A stretch of DNA of 64,000 nucleotides from Roseivirga sp. (GTDB lineage: Bacteria; Bacteroidota; Bacteroidia; Cytophagales; Cyclobacteriaceae). The notes under the pieces are model-generated. The model saw only the letters and a program-made list of their open reading frames with translations. It ran no database searches and was not told the DNA's origin. Positions within the stretch are counted from its first letter, which is position 1, and the number at the start of each line of letters is the position of its first letter. Positions 1-8,081 of this stretch are shown here, one piece after another. A program made the translations under genes and the position numbers. The stretch lies in NCBI GenBank assembly GCA_021404565.1, contig JAAWWF010000005.1, forward strand, positions 310,001-374,000, read 5' to 3'.

Positions 1-51
1 AATTGTTGCCACTGGTCATTATTATTTTCAATTTAACAATTATTAACCGCA

Positions 52-441
52 ATGAGACTAAAGAACTTCAGCCTTCCTTTTGGTGGTCAGATTTTTAAGG
101 CGCTTTCTGACGAAGCCCGTATCAGGATCATGCATTTGCTTTATAGAAACAAGGAATTGACCATTTCTGACCTGGAGCTGGAGCATATTCTCGATTTCAC
201 TCAAACCAAAACTTCCCGCCATATAACCTACCTCAAAAATTCCAATATTGTCAACGCACGTAAGGTAGATCAGTGGGTTTTTTATGGCATTCGGGAGGAG
301 GTAGAGGACATCATAAGCCAGATATTCACCTTTCTGAATAAAGACAGCGTATTGCAGAAAGATCAGGAGCTTTATGAGATACTGAAGTCGAACCGTGAGC
401 TGGCTGAGAACCGGGTGCAAAACAGAGGTTGGATTTCCTGA
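52..441 (+). CDS. ArsR-family winged-helix transcriptional regulator
   Basis: This 129-aa protein has the size and layout of an ArsR/SmtB repressor. Residues about 12-85 read as a winged helix: 'FKALSDEARIRIMHLL' is the usual first helix, and the recognition segment with 'TQTKTSRHITYLKNSNIV' follows. It carries no CxC metal motif in the recognition helix, so metal sensing is not shown; it may sense another signal. The next gene (HAD nucleotidase) starts 35 bases downstream on the same strand, so the two may be co-transcribed. The ATG start gives the expected N-terminus. The family call is firm, the ligand is unknown. Confidence 0.85.
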   Translation: MRLKNFSLPFGGQIFKALSDEARIRIMHLLYRNKELTISDLELEHILDFTQTKTSRHITYLKNSNIVNARKVDQWVFYGIREEVEDIISQIFTFLNKDSVLQKDQELYEILKSNRELAENRVQNRGWIS

Positions 442-476
442 ACTTTTACCGCTGAAGCTGATTTTGACAAAAAGTA

Positions 477-1178
477 TTGCTCTTGAAAACTTACAAACAT
501 ATTTTTTTTGACCTGGATCATACCCTTTGGGATTATGAGGGTAATGCGGGTGAGGCACTTCGTGAACTTTACGATCATCACCGACTGGGAGAGAAGGGAA
601 TGTTTTCCAAGGCTGAGCTGGTGACTACTTTTTTTGAAGTGAACGATATGCTGTGGGATGCTTATAATCATCATCGCATCCAGAGAAAAGATCTGCGTGA
701 GAGAAGGTTTCCTACCATTTTTAAGAGGCTGGGTCTACCTATCGAATTAAGACCCAAAAACATTGAGTTAGAGTATATCGCCCTGAGTCCTACTAAAGAT
801 AAGGTGTTTGACCATGCTCATGAGTTGCTGGACTACCTAAATCCAAAGTACGACCTTCATATCATCACCAATGGCTTTGATGATATACAAGGCACTAAGA
901 TGTCCAGTTCCCGCCTTGATCATTATTTCAAAGTTATTATTACTTCCGAAACGGCAGGATTCAGAAAACCTGACCCGCGCATTTTTCAACTCGCTCTGGA
1001 TAAAAGCGGTGCCGAAGCCGGTCATAGCCTGATGGTGGGCGATAACCTCAGGGCAGATATTGGAGGTGCCAGAGATTTTGGTATGGATCAGGTGTTTTTC
1101 AACCCCGGCAGGAAGTCACATACCGAGCGCGTTACCTACGAAATCAGGGGCCTGAAAGAACTCATTTCGCTGCTTTAA
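477..1178 (+). CDS. HAD-superfamily hydrolase, YjjG-type noncanonical pyrimidine nucleotidase
   Basis: A 233-aa haloacid dehalogenase-fold phosphatase. Motif I is 'FFDLDHTLWD' (nucleophile Asp12, acid/base Asp14), motif II falls near 'IITNGF', and the Mg-binding motif is 'GDNLRADIGGA' near the C-terminus. Length and the 'DLDHTLWD' and 'ITNG' signatures match the YjjG/YfnB family, which dephosphorylates pyrimidine nucleoside monophosphates, including noncanonical ones (family knowledge). The frame begins with TTG; a second TTG lies two codons later and no ATG lies before motif I, so a TTG start is required. It follows the ArsR gene closely, but a regulatory link is only inferred. Confidence 0.85.
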   Translation: MLLKTYKHIFFDLDHTLWDYEGNAGEALRELYDHHRLGEKGMFSKAELVTTFFEVNDMLWDAYNHHRIQRKDLRERRFPTIFKRLGLPIELRPKNIELEYIALSPTKDKVFDHAHELLDYLNPKYDLHIITNGFDDIQGTKMSSSRLDHYFKVIITSETAGFRKPDPRIFQLALDKSGAEAGHSLMVGDNLRADIGGARDFGMDQVFFNPGRKSHTERVTYEIRGLKELISLL

Positions 1179-1376
1179 CCCGGTTTATTTGATAGAAATC
1201 GTAATGAGTCTGAAGATGGCGATTAATCAGGGTTTTGGTTTTGAGAGCATAGCAGAGCTATGGTGAAAAGACAAACGATGCATGGCGAATGATTAGAAGT
1301 CAGCTTCGGACGTAATAGATAATCTATTGAATTATCCGGGTTTTATGTTCGCCTTTTAATCACTGCGTGAAAGGGC

Positions 1377-1384
1377 TATATTTG
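1377..1384 (+). promoter_or_regulatory. Bacteroidetes-type -7 promoter element upstream of pruA
   Basis: TATATTTG matches the TAnnTTTG -7 consensus of the Bacteroidetes primary sigma factor exactly. Initiation about 7 bases downstream would leave a leader near 30 nt before the pruA ATG. A TTTG-type -33 box is not evident at the expected spacing. Confidence 0.55.
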
Positions 1385-1421
1385 CCCCACTATAATAGAA
1401 ATTAAGAAAAAAAATTGACCT

Positions 1422-3053
1422 ATGGCTACTGGATTTTTCAATGTACCCACACCCGTAAATGAGCCGGTAAAGAGCTACGCTCCCGGTTCCCCGGAAAGAA
1501 AAGCATTACAGGCGGCCCTCGCTGAGGCGCGCGCTAAGCAGATAGATGTACCTATGTACATAGGTGGTGAAGAAGTGCACACTGATAGTAAGTTTGCCAT
1601 GACACCACCTCATGATCATCAACATGTATTAGGCCACTACTCTGAGGGGGATGCCTCACATGTAAAAGCGGCTATTGATGCGGCTATGGCTGCCAAGGCC
1701 GATTGGGCTAACCTGGGATGGGAGCACAGAGCCAGTATTTTTCTGAAAGCTGCTGAGCTGATTGCCGGACCTTACCGCGCAAAGTTGAATGCGGCTACTA
1801 TGCTGGCTCAGTCTAAAAATGCTTATCAGGCAGAAATTGATGCGGCTTGCGAATTCATCGACTTTCTGCGCTTCAATGTGCAGTATATGACCGAGATTTA
1901 TGCACAGCAGCCACAGTCTTCTCCGGGCATCTGGAACAGGCTGGAGCAAAGGCCTTTGGAGGGGTTTGTATTTGCACTGACTCCTTTCAACTTTACAGCT
2001 ATTGCCGGTAACCTGCCTACTTCTGCTGCCATGATGGGTAATACCATCGTTTGGAAACCTTCTAATACCCAGATTTATTCGGCTAATGTACTGATGGAGG
2101 TATTCATTGAAGCAGGTGTACCTGCCGGGGTGATCAATCTGGTATATGTAGACGGACCTACTGCCGGTGAAGTGATTTTCAATCACTCAGATTTTGGAGG
2201 TATTCACTTTACGGGAAGCACAGGGGTATTCCAGCATATCTGGAAAACCATTGGTGAGAATATTTATAAGTATCGCTCATACCCAAGAATTGTGGGTGAA
2301 ACAGGTGGTAAGGACTTTATCATGGTGCACAGGTCATCTGATGCCAAAGAAGTGGCTACCGCTATTTCCAGGGGGGCTTTTGAGTTCCAGGGACAGAAGT
2401 GTTCAGCAGCATCTCGTGCTTACATTCCTTCCAACCTCTGGGAAGATGTGAAACGATATGTTCAGGCTGATCTTGAATCTTTCAAAATGGGCGGTACAGA
2501 AGATTTTACCAACTTCGTCAACGCGGTGATCGATGAAAAATCTTTTGACAAAATCGCCAGATACATCGATGGCGCCAAAGCAGATCCGAATGTAGAGGTA
2601 ATTGCCGGTGGTAACTACGACAAGTCAAAAGGCTATTTCGTTCAGCCAACTGTGCTAAGAGCAGATGATGCTAAGTACACGACTATGTGTGAGGAAATTT
2701 TCGGCCCGGTACTGACTATCTATGTTTATGATGAAGATAAGTTTGAGGAGACGCTTGATCTGGTAGACGCTACCTCTATTTATGCGTTGACAGGTTCAAT
2801 CTTCTCAAGAGATCGTTATGCGGCTGAGCTGGCCACAAAACGCCTGGAGCAATCTGCGGGTAATTTCTATATCAATGATAAGCCTACGGGAGCCGTAGTA
2901 GGGCAGCAGCCATTTGGTGGGGCCAGAGGTTCTGGTACTAATGACAAGGCCGGTTCTATGATCAACCTGTTGCGTTGGGTGTCACCACGTACTATCAAGG
3001 AGACTTTCGTTCCTCCGACCGATTACAGATATCCATTCCTCGGAGAGGATTAA
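1422..3053 (+). CDS. pruA: L-glutamate gamma-semialdehyde dehydrogenase (1-pyrroline-5-carboxylate dehydrogenase)
   Basis: This 543-aa aldehyde dehydrogenase converts glutamate-gamma-semialdehyde/P5C plus NAD+ to glutamate, the second step of proline catabolism, in the cytoplasm. The catalytic Cys is about residue 327 in 'FQGQKCSAASR', and the general-base Glu is about 293 in 'GETGGKD'. The NAD-binding 'FTGSTGVF' and the 'CEEIFGPVL' and 'PFGGARGSGTN' signatures are all present. Length and the 'FTAIAGNLP' region match the eukaryote-like monofunctional P5CDH group rather than the bifunctional PutA. It is transcribed alone from its own promoter and closed by a strong terminator. No proline dehydrogenase gene is in the window. 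Confidence 0.95.
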   Translation: MATGFFNVPTPVNEPVKSYAPGSPERKALQAALAEARAKQIDVPMYIGGEEVHTDSKFAMTPPHDHQHVLGHYSEGDASHVKAAIDAAMAAKADWANLGWEHRASIFLKAAELIAGPYRAKLNAATMLAQSKNAYQAEIDAACEFIDFLRFNVQYMTEIYAQQPQSSPGIWNRLEQRPLEGFVFALTPFNFTAIAGNLPTSAAMMGNTIVWKPSNTQIYSANVLMEVFIEAGVPAGVINLVYVDGPTAGEVIFNHSDFGGIHFTGSTGVFQHIWKTIGENIYKYRSYPRIVGETGGKDFIMVHRSSDAKEVATAISRGAFEFQGQKCSAASRAYIPSNLWEDVKRYVQADLESFKMGGTEDFTNFVNAVIDEKSFDKIARYIDGAKADPNVEVIAGGNYDKSKGYFVQPTVLRADDAKYTTMCEEIFGPVLTIYVYDEDKFEETLDLVDATSIYALTGSIFSRDRYAAELATKRLEQSAGNFYINDKPTGAVVGQQPFGGARGSGTNDKAGSMINLLRWVSPRTIKETFVPPTDYRYPFLGED

Positions 3054-3067
3054 ATAAAACAGAAATG

Positions 3068-3091
3068 ACCCCGACTTGTCGGGGTTTTTTT
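3068..3091 (+). terminator. Rho-independent terminator of pruA
   Basis: The stem ACCCCGA/TCGGGGT with loop CTTG is followed by an unbroken T-run, 15 bases after the pruA stop. Confidence 0.9.
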
Positions 3092-3232
3092 ATGTCCTGG
3101 TGTTCTTGAACTTCATTGACATTAAGATTTTTTAATCGACTCATTAAGTTTAATTAATCTCGTTTAACGTCTGATTCTTTAGCTGATCCCTAACTTGTTC
3201 CGGGTCAAACTGAGTGTATTGAATCTATCGTT

Positions 3233-4372
3233 ATGAGAAGATTTCTTATTGTTCTCTGCTGTTTCTATTTGGTGATCGAAGTTGCCGCACAATCGGGAGA
3301 AGAAGAGTTTCACCATTATAAAATCGATCTCAAATCTGAGAAAGTTGATTACTTTGAGCTGATAGAGTCGGTGGAGATTGGGAGGATAGAAGAGACGGAA
3401 TCTTCACTGATCAGTAGTGCTGCATTGTACTTCAAAACTCCTGGTGGGTTTGGTATAGCTGACAACAAGAGCCACATGATCCATGTCTTTAATGACAAGG
3501 GAGATGTAGTCAGCAGCTTTTCCGGCAATGGCTGGGGGCCAAAGGAGTATCAGCACCTTGCCATGCCCTGGGTGAGAGATGGTCATTTGGAGATTTTTGA
3601 CTGGGCCACCCGAAAGCTTATTAAATACAGTTTTGAAGGAAAATTTCTGGAGTCTATCACAGTGCGTTTCCCTTTCAAAGTGCTACATACCTACCCCTAT
3701 AAAAACGGGTATATGATGAGCCGGGTACCCGCTGGTATGGCTCCCGACACCACTGCCGGGCATAGCATCCTTTTTTTAAATGAACGCTTAGAGATTGTAG
3801 ACGGGGCTTTTCCTTACGAAAGGTCCCATCCCTTTCCCATGGGACTGGGAGGTTACTATATGCAGGCAGGAGCTGAGCTGCTTCACAAAAAGATGGTAAG
3901 CGACTCACTGTTCAGGGTGGTCGGTTATCAAATGATTCCTTTTATGAAATTTGATTTTGGCAAAGAGTGGACCTGGTCAAAACCCGGGACCATGTTGAGC
4001 GTGGATAATGCAGCAGAAGAGGCTTTTAGTGGTAAGAGCGTTTTTGAAATGATTGTCAAAGTAGGCGATGAGCTAATCGATATTGCTTACTATAAAGGAC
4101 TGAGTCGAAATCCAAACAGAGGTTACATCAATCGTAAAACTGGTCAGTTTTTTCGGTATGATCTGAGAATGAACCGCAAAGAGAAGTTCAAGCTTATTCC
4201 CATTGAATGGCAAGGTGATCTGCTGCTTCACTCTCTCGATTCAGACCAGCTGGAAAGATTTATTAACAAGCTGGATGGCAAGCCTTTCAAGGTCAGAGGT
4301 GGATGTTCGGTCGAAGATATTGTCGAGTCAGAGAATCCAGTCCTGGTCTTTGTCAGGTTCAAGCCTCTCTAA
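3233..4372 (+). CDS. Secreted 6-bladed beta-propeller protein
   Basis: A 379-aa exported protein. Residues 1-19 form a signal peptide ending in 'EVAAQ'. The body has repeated beta-strand blocks typical of the Bacteroidetes 6-bladed propeller group: an 'HVFNDKGDVVSSFSGNGWGPKEY' type strand near residue 85, then a 'DWATRKLIKYSFEGKFL' repeat. The 'G.GPKEY' and 'GKFL' signatures also occur in the propeller lipoprotein at 37840, but this protein lacks a lipobox Cys and is presumably periplasmic or secreted. It stands alone between the pruA terminator and unrelated enzymes. Molecular function is unknown. Confidence 0.75.
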   Translation: MRRFLIVLCCFYLVIEVAAQSGEEEFHHYKIDLKSEKVDYFELIESVEIGRIEETESSLISSAALYFKTPGGFGIADNKSHMIHVFNDKGDVVSSFSGNGWGPKEYQHLAMPWVRDGHLEIFDWATRKLIKYSFEGKFLESITVRFPFKVLHTYPYKNGYMMSRVPAGMAPDTTAGHSILFLNERLEIVDGAFPYERSHPFPMGLGGYYMQAGAELLHKKMVSDSLFRVVGYQMIPFMKFDFGKEWTWSKPGTMLSVDNAAEEAFSGKSVFEMIVKVGDELIDIAYYKGLSRNPNRGYINRKTGQFFRYDLRMNRKEKFKLIPIEWQGDLLLHSLDSDQLERFINKLDGKPFKVRGGCSVEDIVESENPVLVFVRFKPL

Positions 4373-4481
4373 CCCATAATTAGTTTCATCATATGCTGTT
4401 AGGAAGACCTCTGTACATAACTATCTCTGCTGTACGGAGGATTAAGATCATGGCTGCTATAGCATCTTGATCCGCGCTTTT

Positions 4482-4489
4482 TATCTTTG
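4482..4489 (+). promoter_or_regulatory. -7 promoter element almost touching the start codon
   Basis: TATCTTTG is an exact TAnnTTTG match and ends 4 bases before the ATG at 4494. If used, the transcript would begin at or very near the start codon (leaderless). The box lies inside the longer frame that starts with TTG at 4467, which argues for the ATG as the real start. Confidence 0.5.
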
Positions 4490-4493
4490 GAGC

Positions 4494-4976
4494 ATGGAAG
4501 ATCAAAAAGAGGAAGTAGCGCAGTTTTTATCTCATGAATTTCCTCAGCTAATCAAAAAGTTACCGGCTGATGCCAAGCCGGTCTGGGGTCTTATGACTCC
4601 TCAGCATATGGTAGAGCACCTGATCGTTACTTATAAGATGTCTATAGGGCGAATAAAGATTCCTGTAATATCGGCTGTGGAAGATCATCCACGATTGAAA
4701 GCCTATCTGATGAAAGATAGCCCCATGCGCAGGTCTGTTCCTTCCCCCACGGGCAAGAATGAGCCACAGCCGCTCCGGTCTTCTTCTCTGGAAGAAGCTG
4801 TTGACAAGGTGCTGAAGGAAACGAACCACTTTCTAAACTTCGTAAAAGAGCAACCTGAATTTATTGCAGATCACCCTTATGGCGGGCCTATGCGTGCTGA
4901 CGAATGGCTGTGCTTTCACCGAAAGCATATCAAGCATCACCTGATCCAGTTTAACCTGCTTGCCGATTATGAATGA
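4494..4976 (+). CDS. DUF1569/DinB-like four-helix protein
   Basis: A 160-aa cytoplasmic protein. 'WGLMTPQHMVEHLIVTYKMSIG' near residue 32 and the C-terminal 'FHRKHIKHHLIQFNLL' give the conserved His residues of DinB-superfamily proteins, some of which bind a divalent metal through three His. The family includes thiol-dependent transferases, but no activity is established here. The ATG at 4494 is preferred to the upstream TTG because a -7 promoter box lies between them. The last codons overlap the next gene's start by 8 bases (ATGAATGA), which suggests translational coupling with the thioesterase. Confidence 0.7.
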   Translation: MEDQKEEVAQFLSHEFPQLIKKLPADAKPVWGLMTPQHMVEHLIVTYKMSIGRIKIPVISAVEDHPRLKAYLMKDSPMRRSVPSPTGKNEPQPLRSSSLEEAVDKVLKETNHFLNFVKEQPEFIADHPYGGPMRADEWLCFHRKHIKHHLIQFNLLADYE

Positions 4977-5403
4977 GCATTACCAGCGGCTTGAGCAAAT
5001 GTTTCACAAAGCTCCAATTCAGGGTATGTTGCCGGGTGCAAGCATGAAAGTATCTGAGGGCAAGGCGGAATATTCATTGCAAATCGAGGAAGACTACTTC
5101 CATGCCGCCAATGCCATGCACGGGGCCATTTACTTTAAGTTGCTGGACGATGCTGCCTATTTTGCCGCAGCTTCTCTTGAAACCGAGTGCTTCATACTGA
5201 CCAAGTCTTATACCATTCATTTTCGCAGACCTGTTGAGGCAGATAGCCTAAGAGCTCTGGGGGAGGTAGTGTCTGTTGAGAATGGAGAATTCATCGCTAA
5301 ATCAAGCATTTTCAACAGTGCCGGTAAGCTGGTGGCACAGGGAGAGGGTATCTTCGTTAAAGGACCTAAACCGCTGACGAGCCTTCCTGCTTACAAGAGC
5401 TAG
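4969..5403 (+). CDS. Hotdog-fold thioesterase (PaaI-like)
   Basis: A 144-aa single hotdog-domain protein. 'AANAMHGAIYFKLLDDAAYFAAA' (about residues 44-66) is the central helix region with the 'HG' typical of PaaI/YdiI-like acyl-CoA thioesterases, followed by beta strands 'TIHFRRPVEADSLRALGEVV'. It probably hydrolyses an acyl- or aryl-CoA thioester; the substrate cannot be read from the sequence. It overlaps the preceding DUF1569-like gene by 8 bases. Its stop codon interlocks with that of the convergent small gene at 5400 in a CTAG. Confidence 0.8.
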   Translation: MNEHYQRLEQMFHKAPIQGMLPGASMKVSEGKAEYSLQIEEDYFHAANAMHGAIYFKLLDDAAYFAAASLETECFILTKSYTIHFRRPVEADSLRALGEVVSVENGEFIAKSSIFNSAGKLVAQGEGIFVKGPKPLTSLPAYKS

Positions 5404-5615
5404 TCATCCGCTTTTAGCTTCACGACAATCTTGGTGTCTTTAACATCCAGGAATTTCCCCTTGTATTTGCCAGAGAGTATCTCGAAAACATTGCGTTCCA
5501 GCTTCTGAGATTTTTCTTCCGAGAAGATCACCTTGAAGGTTTTGCCAATGACGCTCCCGTTTTTCTTAGCATACCAGCGCCTGGGTGATTTAGCCTTAAC
5601 GAGTTGGACTTTCAT
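5400..5615 (-). CDS. Small conserved-looking basic protein, unknown function
   Basis: A 71-aa, Lys-rich protein starting MKVQLVKAKSP. It has no signal peptide or membrane segment. The ATG at 5615 is chosen over a TTG five codons upstream. The pattern 'NVFEILSGKYKGKFLDVKDTKIVVKL' looks like a short beta-rich (SH3/KOW-like) fold, which is only an impression. Its stop overlaps the convergent thioesterase stop by 4 bases. Its composition supports a real gene, but the family was not recognised. Confidence 0.5.
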   Translation of the reverse strand: MKVQLVKAKSPRRWYAKKNGSVIGKTFKVIFSEEKSQKLERNVFEILSGKYKGKFLDVKDTKIVVKLKADD

Positions 5616-5833
5616 GGTGATTAAGATCAATGAAAGCTAAGCTTCTAAAATCAACTGAACGTCACCTATGGGTTAAGAATCAGTTAATTAGCTTGATTAA
5701 AACTCGGAGGCACGGAGCGTGACAACCGGTCAGTCGTAATGAAACCCGCTCGGCACAGTAATTCCGGGGAGCGTGGTAACTTTTGTTAATTTGAAGAGTC
5801 TTAAAATTAATCACTCACAAAAACCAGGTCAAA

Positions 5834-6325
5834 ATGAAAACACTTTTTACGCTAATGCTGGCAGCAACAGTCAGTGTATCAGCCTTTTCTCAATCAGAAG
5901 TAAAAGAAAAGGACATCATAGGTCAATGGGACCTTATCATCGATCTTGATGAGATTGAAGATGAAATTGAAAGAGATCTTGAGGATGAAAACTGGCTCGC
6001 AGCTCGCTTCGCTAAATCTATCAGCAACTTCGCATTGGATATTGTAGGAGAAATTGATATCAGGATGGATTTCAGGGAAGATGGAGAGGTCAAAATCTCA
6101 GTAAATGCTTTTGGTGCCAGAGAAACAGAGTATGCGGAATGGTACATCAATCGGGACGGTGAGCTTGTGATAGAGGATGATGACAACAGGAGGAGAAGAG
6201 ACAGGCGCATTAACATCGGAGACGATGATGACGTATGGCTGATGAAAGGAGATAAGCTTGTCTCCTATGAGAAGGGGTATCGTGGCAGATTGAAACGACA
6301 GGAAGTGTATATGGTCAAAAGATAA
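5834..6325 (+). CDS. Exported lipocalin-like acidic protein
   Basis: A 163-aa protein with a signal peptide (MKTLFTLMLAATVSVSAFSQ). The mature start 'DIIGQWDLIIDLDE' resembles the 'LIGTWKL' strand that opens Bacteroidetes lipocalin-like domains; 'MDFREDGEVKISV' and 'ETEYAEWYINRDGELVI' are further strands. It has an Asp/Glu-rich segment (about 31-50) and an Arg/Asp-rich run near residues 116-134 ('DDDNRRRRDRR'). It is monocistronic and closed by a strong terminator. Role unknown; it is presumably periplasmic. Confidence 0.65.
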   Translation: MKTLFTLMLAATVSVSAFSQSEVKEKDIIGQWDLIIDLDEIEDEIERDLEDENWLAARFAKSISNFALDIVGEIDIRMDFREDGEVKISVNAFGARETEYAEWYINRDGELVIEDDDNRRRRDRRINIGDDDDVWLMKGDKLVSYEKGYRGRLKRQEVYMVKR

Positions 6326-6352
6326 GGAGACGATTTACTCCAAATCAAAAAA

Positions 6353-6378
6353 TCCCGGGCCTGGCCCGGGACTTTTTT
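6353..6378 (+). terminator. Rho-independent terminator
   Basis: A perfect 8-bp stem TCCCGGGC/GCCCGGGA with loop CTG is followed by AC and six T, 28 bases after the stop of the lipocalin-like gene. Confidence 0.9.
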
Positions 6379-6477
6379 GTTATCCGATACTTGATGAAAA
6401 GGTTAGTATAAAATGGATAACAGTTTTTTACTCAGCTACAGTGTCTTGCTAAGGAGTCTGCTGTGCTGTGAAAAGGT

Positions 6478-7482
6478 TCAATTCGAGTAATACTTCAACT
6501 TCTCGTAAGTGGCATGGTCCATCTCGGCAATCTTCTCCAGGTTGAGGTTCTTAAAGAAGTGCTCTCGAATCTCCAGTAGCTCATCATAGGGGCCTCTGGG
6601 TGAGATGAGCTTTGCAAAAATGGGAGTGCATTCCAATAGAATAAAAAGAAAGATGATAAAGATATTCGCCACATAAATCGCATTGTTTTCCTCTCCCAGG
6701 ATTCTAAGTGCTTCCAGCTGAGCTGCCATGCCATCCCAGGGATTTCTTTTTAAATCTACTACCTCAGCTTGTTTGGTGTCAAACAGCTTGTCCCATTCGG
6801 CCTGTTTTTGTGCTATCATGGGCTCGTTGGTAACTTTAAGTGCTTCCAGCTCATGTTGTGCACGATCGGCATCGGCTTTTTTAGCTCTATAGATGGGACC
6901 CATATCCCGTTTCATGGAGCCACCGGTACCATCGGCTTCCTGCTGTGCCAGGCTCACCAGCTGGTCTCTCTTGGTAGCTTGTGTGCTGATTTCCTGCTTC
7001 AACTGATCAATCTGACCCTGAATGGTAGCCAGCTGAGCCGTGTAACGTGACTCTACTGCTGAAATTTCTCTTTGATAAATTTGCTCTTCGAGGGTAACGA
7101 GTTTTCTGTCTATCTCCTTAGAGAATATTTTCAGCTCAAGTGGTTTTGAGATAACAATCGCCAATACAATGGCAAGCAGAATCCTGGGGCTTGCAATGAC
7201 GAACTCTTTCAGCCAATCGTTTTTCTTTTTCCTCATAGTGGAGACTATGAAGCGGTCGAGGTTGAAAATTACCGTACCCCAGAGTAGGCCAAAACCCATG
7301 GCCCACCAAATATTGTCGAACACGGTATAGAAAGCATAGCCTCCGGAAAGGGCCGCCAGAAGCCCCGTAAAGAATACGGCTGCGCCCATTCCTGTGAATT
7401 TAGAGGCTTCAGTTGGACAGCGTTTCAGTAGCGATTGATTGGCTCCTGCACAGAACCAAAAGAATTCTTTGAGTGTGGTCAT
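6478..7482 (-). CDS. DUF4407 integral membrane protein
   Basis: A 334-aa membrane protein of the DUF4407 type: 'FFWFCAGANQSLLKRCPTE' at the N-terminus, two membrane helices at about 32-75, a third near 100-120 ('ILLAIVLAIVISKPLELKIF'), a long Gln/Glu/Lys coiled-coil loop (about 125-255) and a last helix near 275-295 ('IFIIFLFILLECTPIF'). The ATG at 7482 is preferred to an upstream GTG at 7515. The family is widespread in Bacteroidetes and Actinobacteria and has no assigned function. It is transcribed alone, with about 600 gene-free bases between its start and the next gene. Confidence 0.8.
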   Translation of the reverse strand: MTTLKEFFWFCAGANQSLLKRCPTEASKFTGMGAAVFFTGLLAALSGGYAFYTVFDNIWWAMGFGLLWGTVIFNLDRFIVSTMRKKKNDWLKEFVIASPRILLAIVLAIVISKPLELKIFSKEIDRKLVTLEEQIYQREISAVESRYTAQLATIQGQIDQLKQEISTQATKRDQLVSLAQQEADGTGGSMKRDMGPIYRAKKADADRAQHELEALKVTNEPMIAQKQAEWDKLFDTKQAEVVDLKRNPWDGMAAQLEALRILGEENNAIYVANIFIIFLFILLECTPIFAKLISPRGPYDELLEIREHFFKNLNLEKIAEMDHATYEKLKYYSN

Positions 7483-7515
7483 GGTATTTTGAGTTATGCC
7501 AATGAAAACACTCAC

Positions 7516-8081
7516 TGACAGTCAAAATCAATTTGACAACAGAAAGGGGAATGAGGTTTCAAAGGTGGTGTTGTGATATTGGAAACGCAGTCCGGGCCAT
7601 TATGTTGTGTTAACCAGTACCTTTTTATGCATAGTAGTGGTTTTGCAAGGATGTGTTGTCTTATAGGAATAGAATTTTATTTCTTAAAATTGAAGGATTA
7701 AAAAATAAAATTTTGTTAAATAATGAATAAGGGTGTTTACAGTCTGAAAATATCTGTATGTATAACCGAGAAATAAACTAAAGTTACACCACTATGAAGA
7801 GTAAAACTCTGACAATTGTCGGACCAGAGTACCATGGCCATACCTTCAGGCCGGGATGCCCATTCTGAGAAAAACGACCGATTCAGGTCATCCACCTACA
7901 ATCACAGGCAAGCAGATAGATACTGACATTTACGCGGTATAGTTGCGAGTCTTAGAGAAATAGCTTTCTCTACAAAGAAACAATAGGTTTCTGGTCATTT
8001 GAAAATTTTCATCTTCCTTCCTTTGCGTTCTCTACAGTCTCCTCGGGCTGTGGAGTTCGCTGTTTCAGGGCTTTATGGCGG
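7516..8081. other. Gene-free stretch with small hairpins
   Basis: No plausible coding frame was seen. The part near 7670-7740 is very A/T rich. An 8-bp perfect hairpin TAGAGAAA/TTTCTCTA with loop TAGC lies at 7953-7972, and an imperfect one CTCTACAG/CTGTGGAG at 8030-8055, just beyond the minus-strand carboxypeptidase stop. The second could be a weak transcription end for that gene, but it has no clear U-tract. Confidence 0.4.

Noticed and set aside
1422-3053. Bifunctional PutA
   Set aside because: The protein is 543 aa and holds only the aldehyde dehydrogenase part; no proline dehydrogenase domain precedes it.
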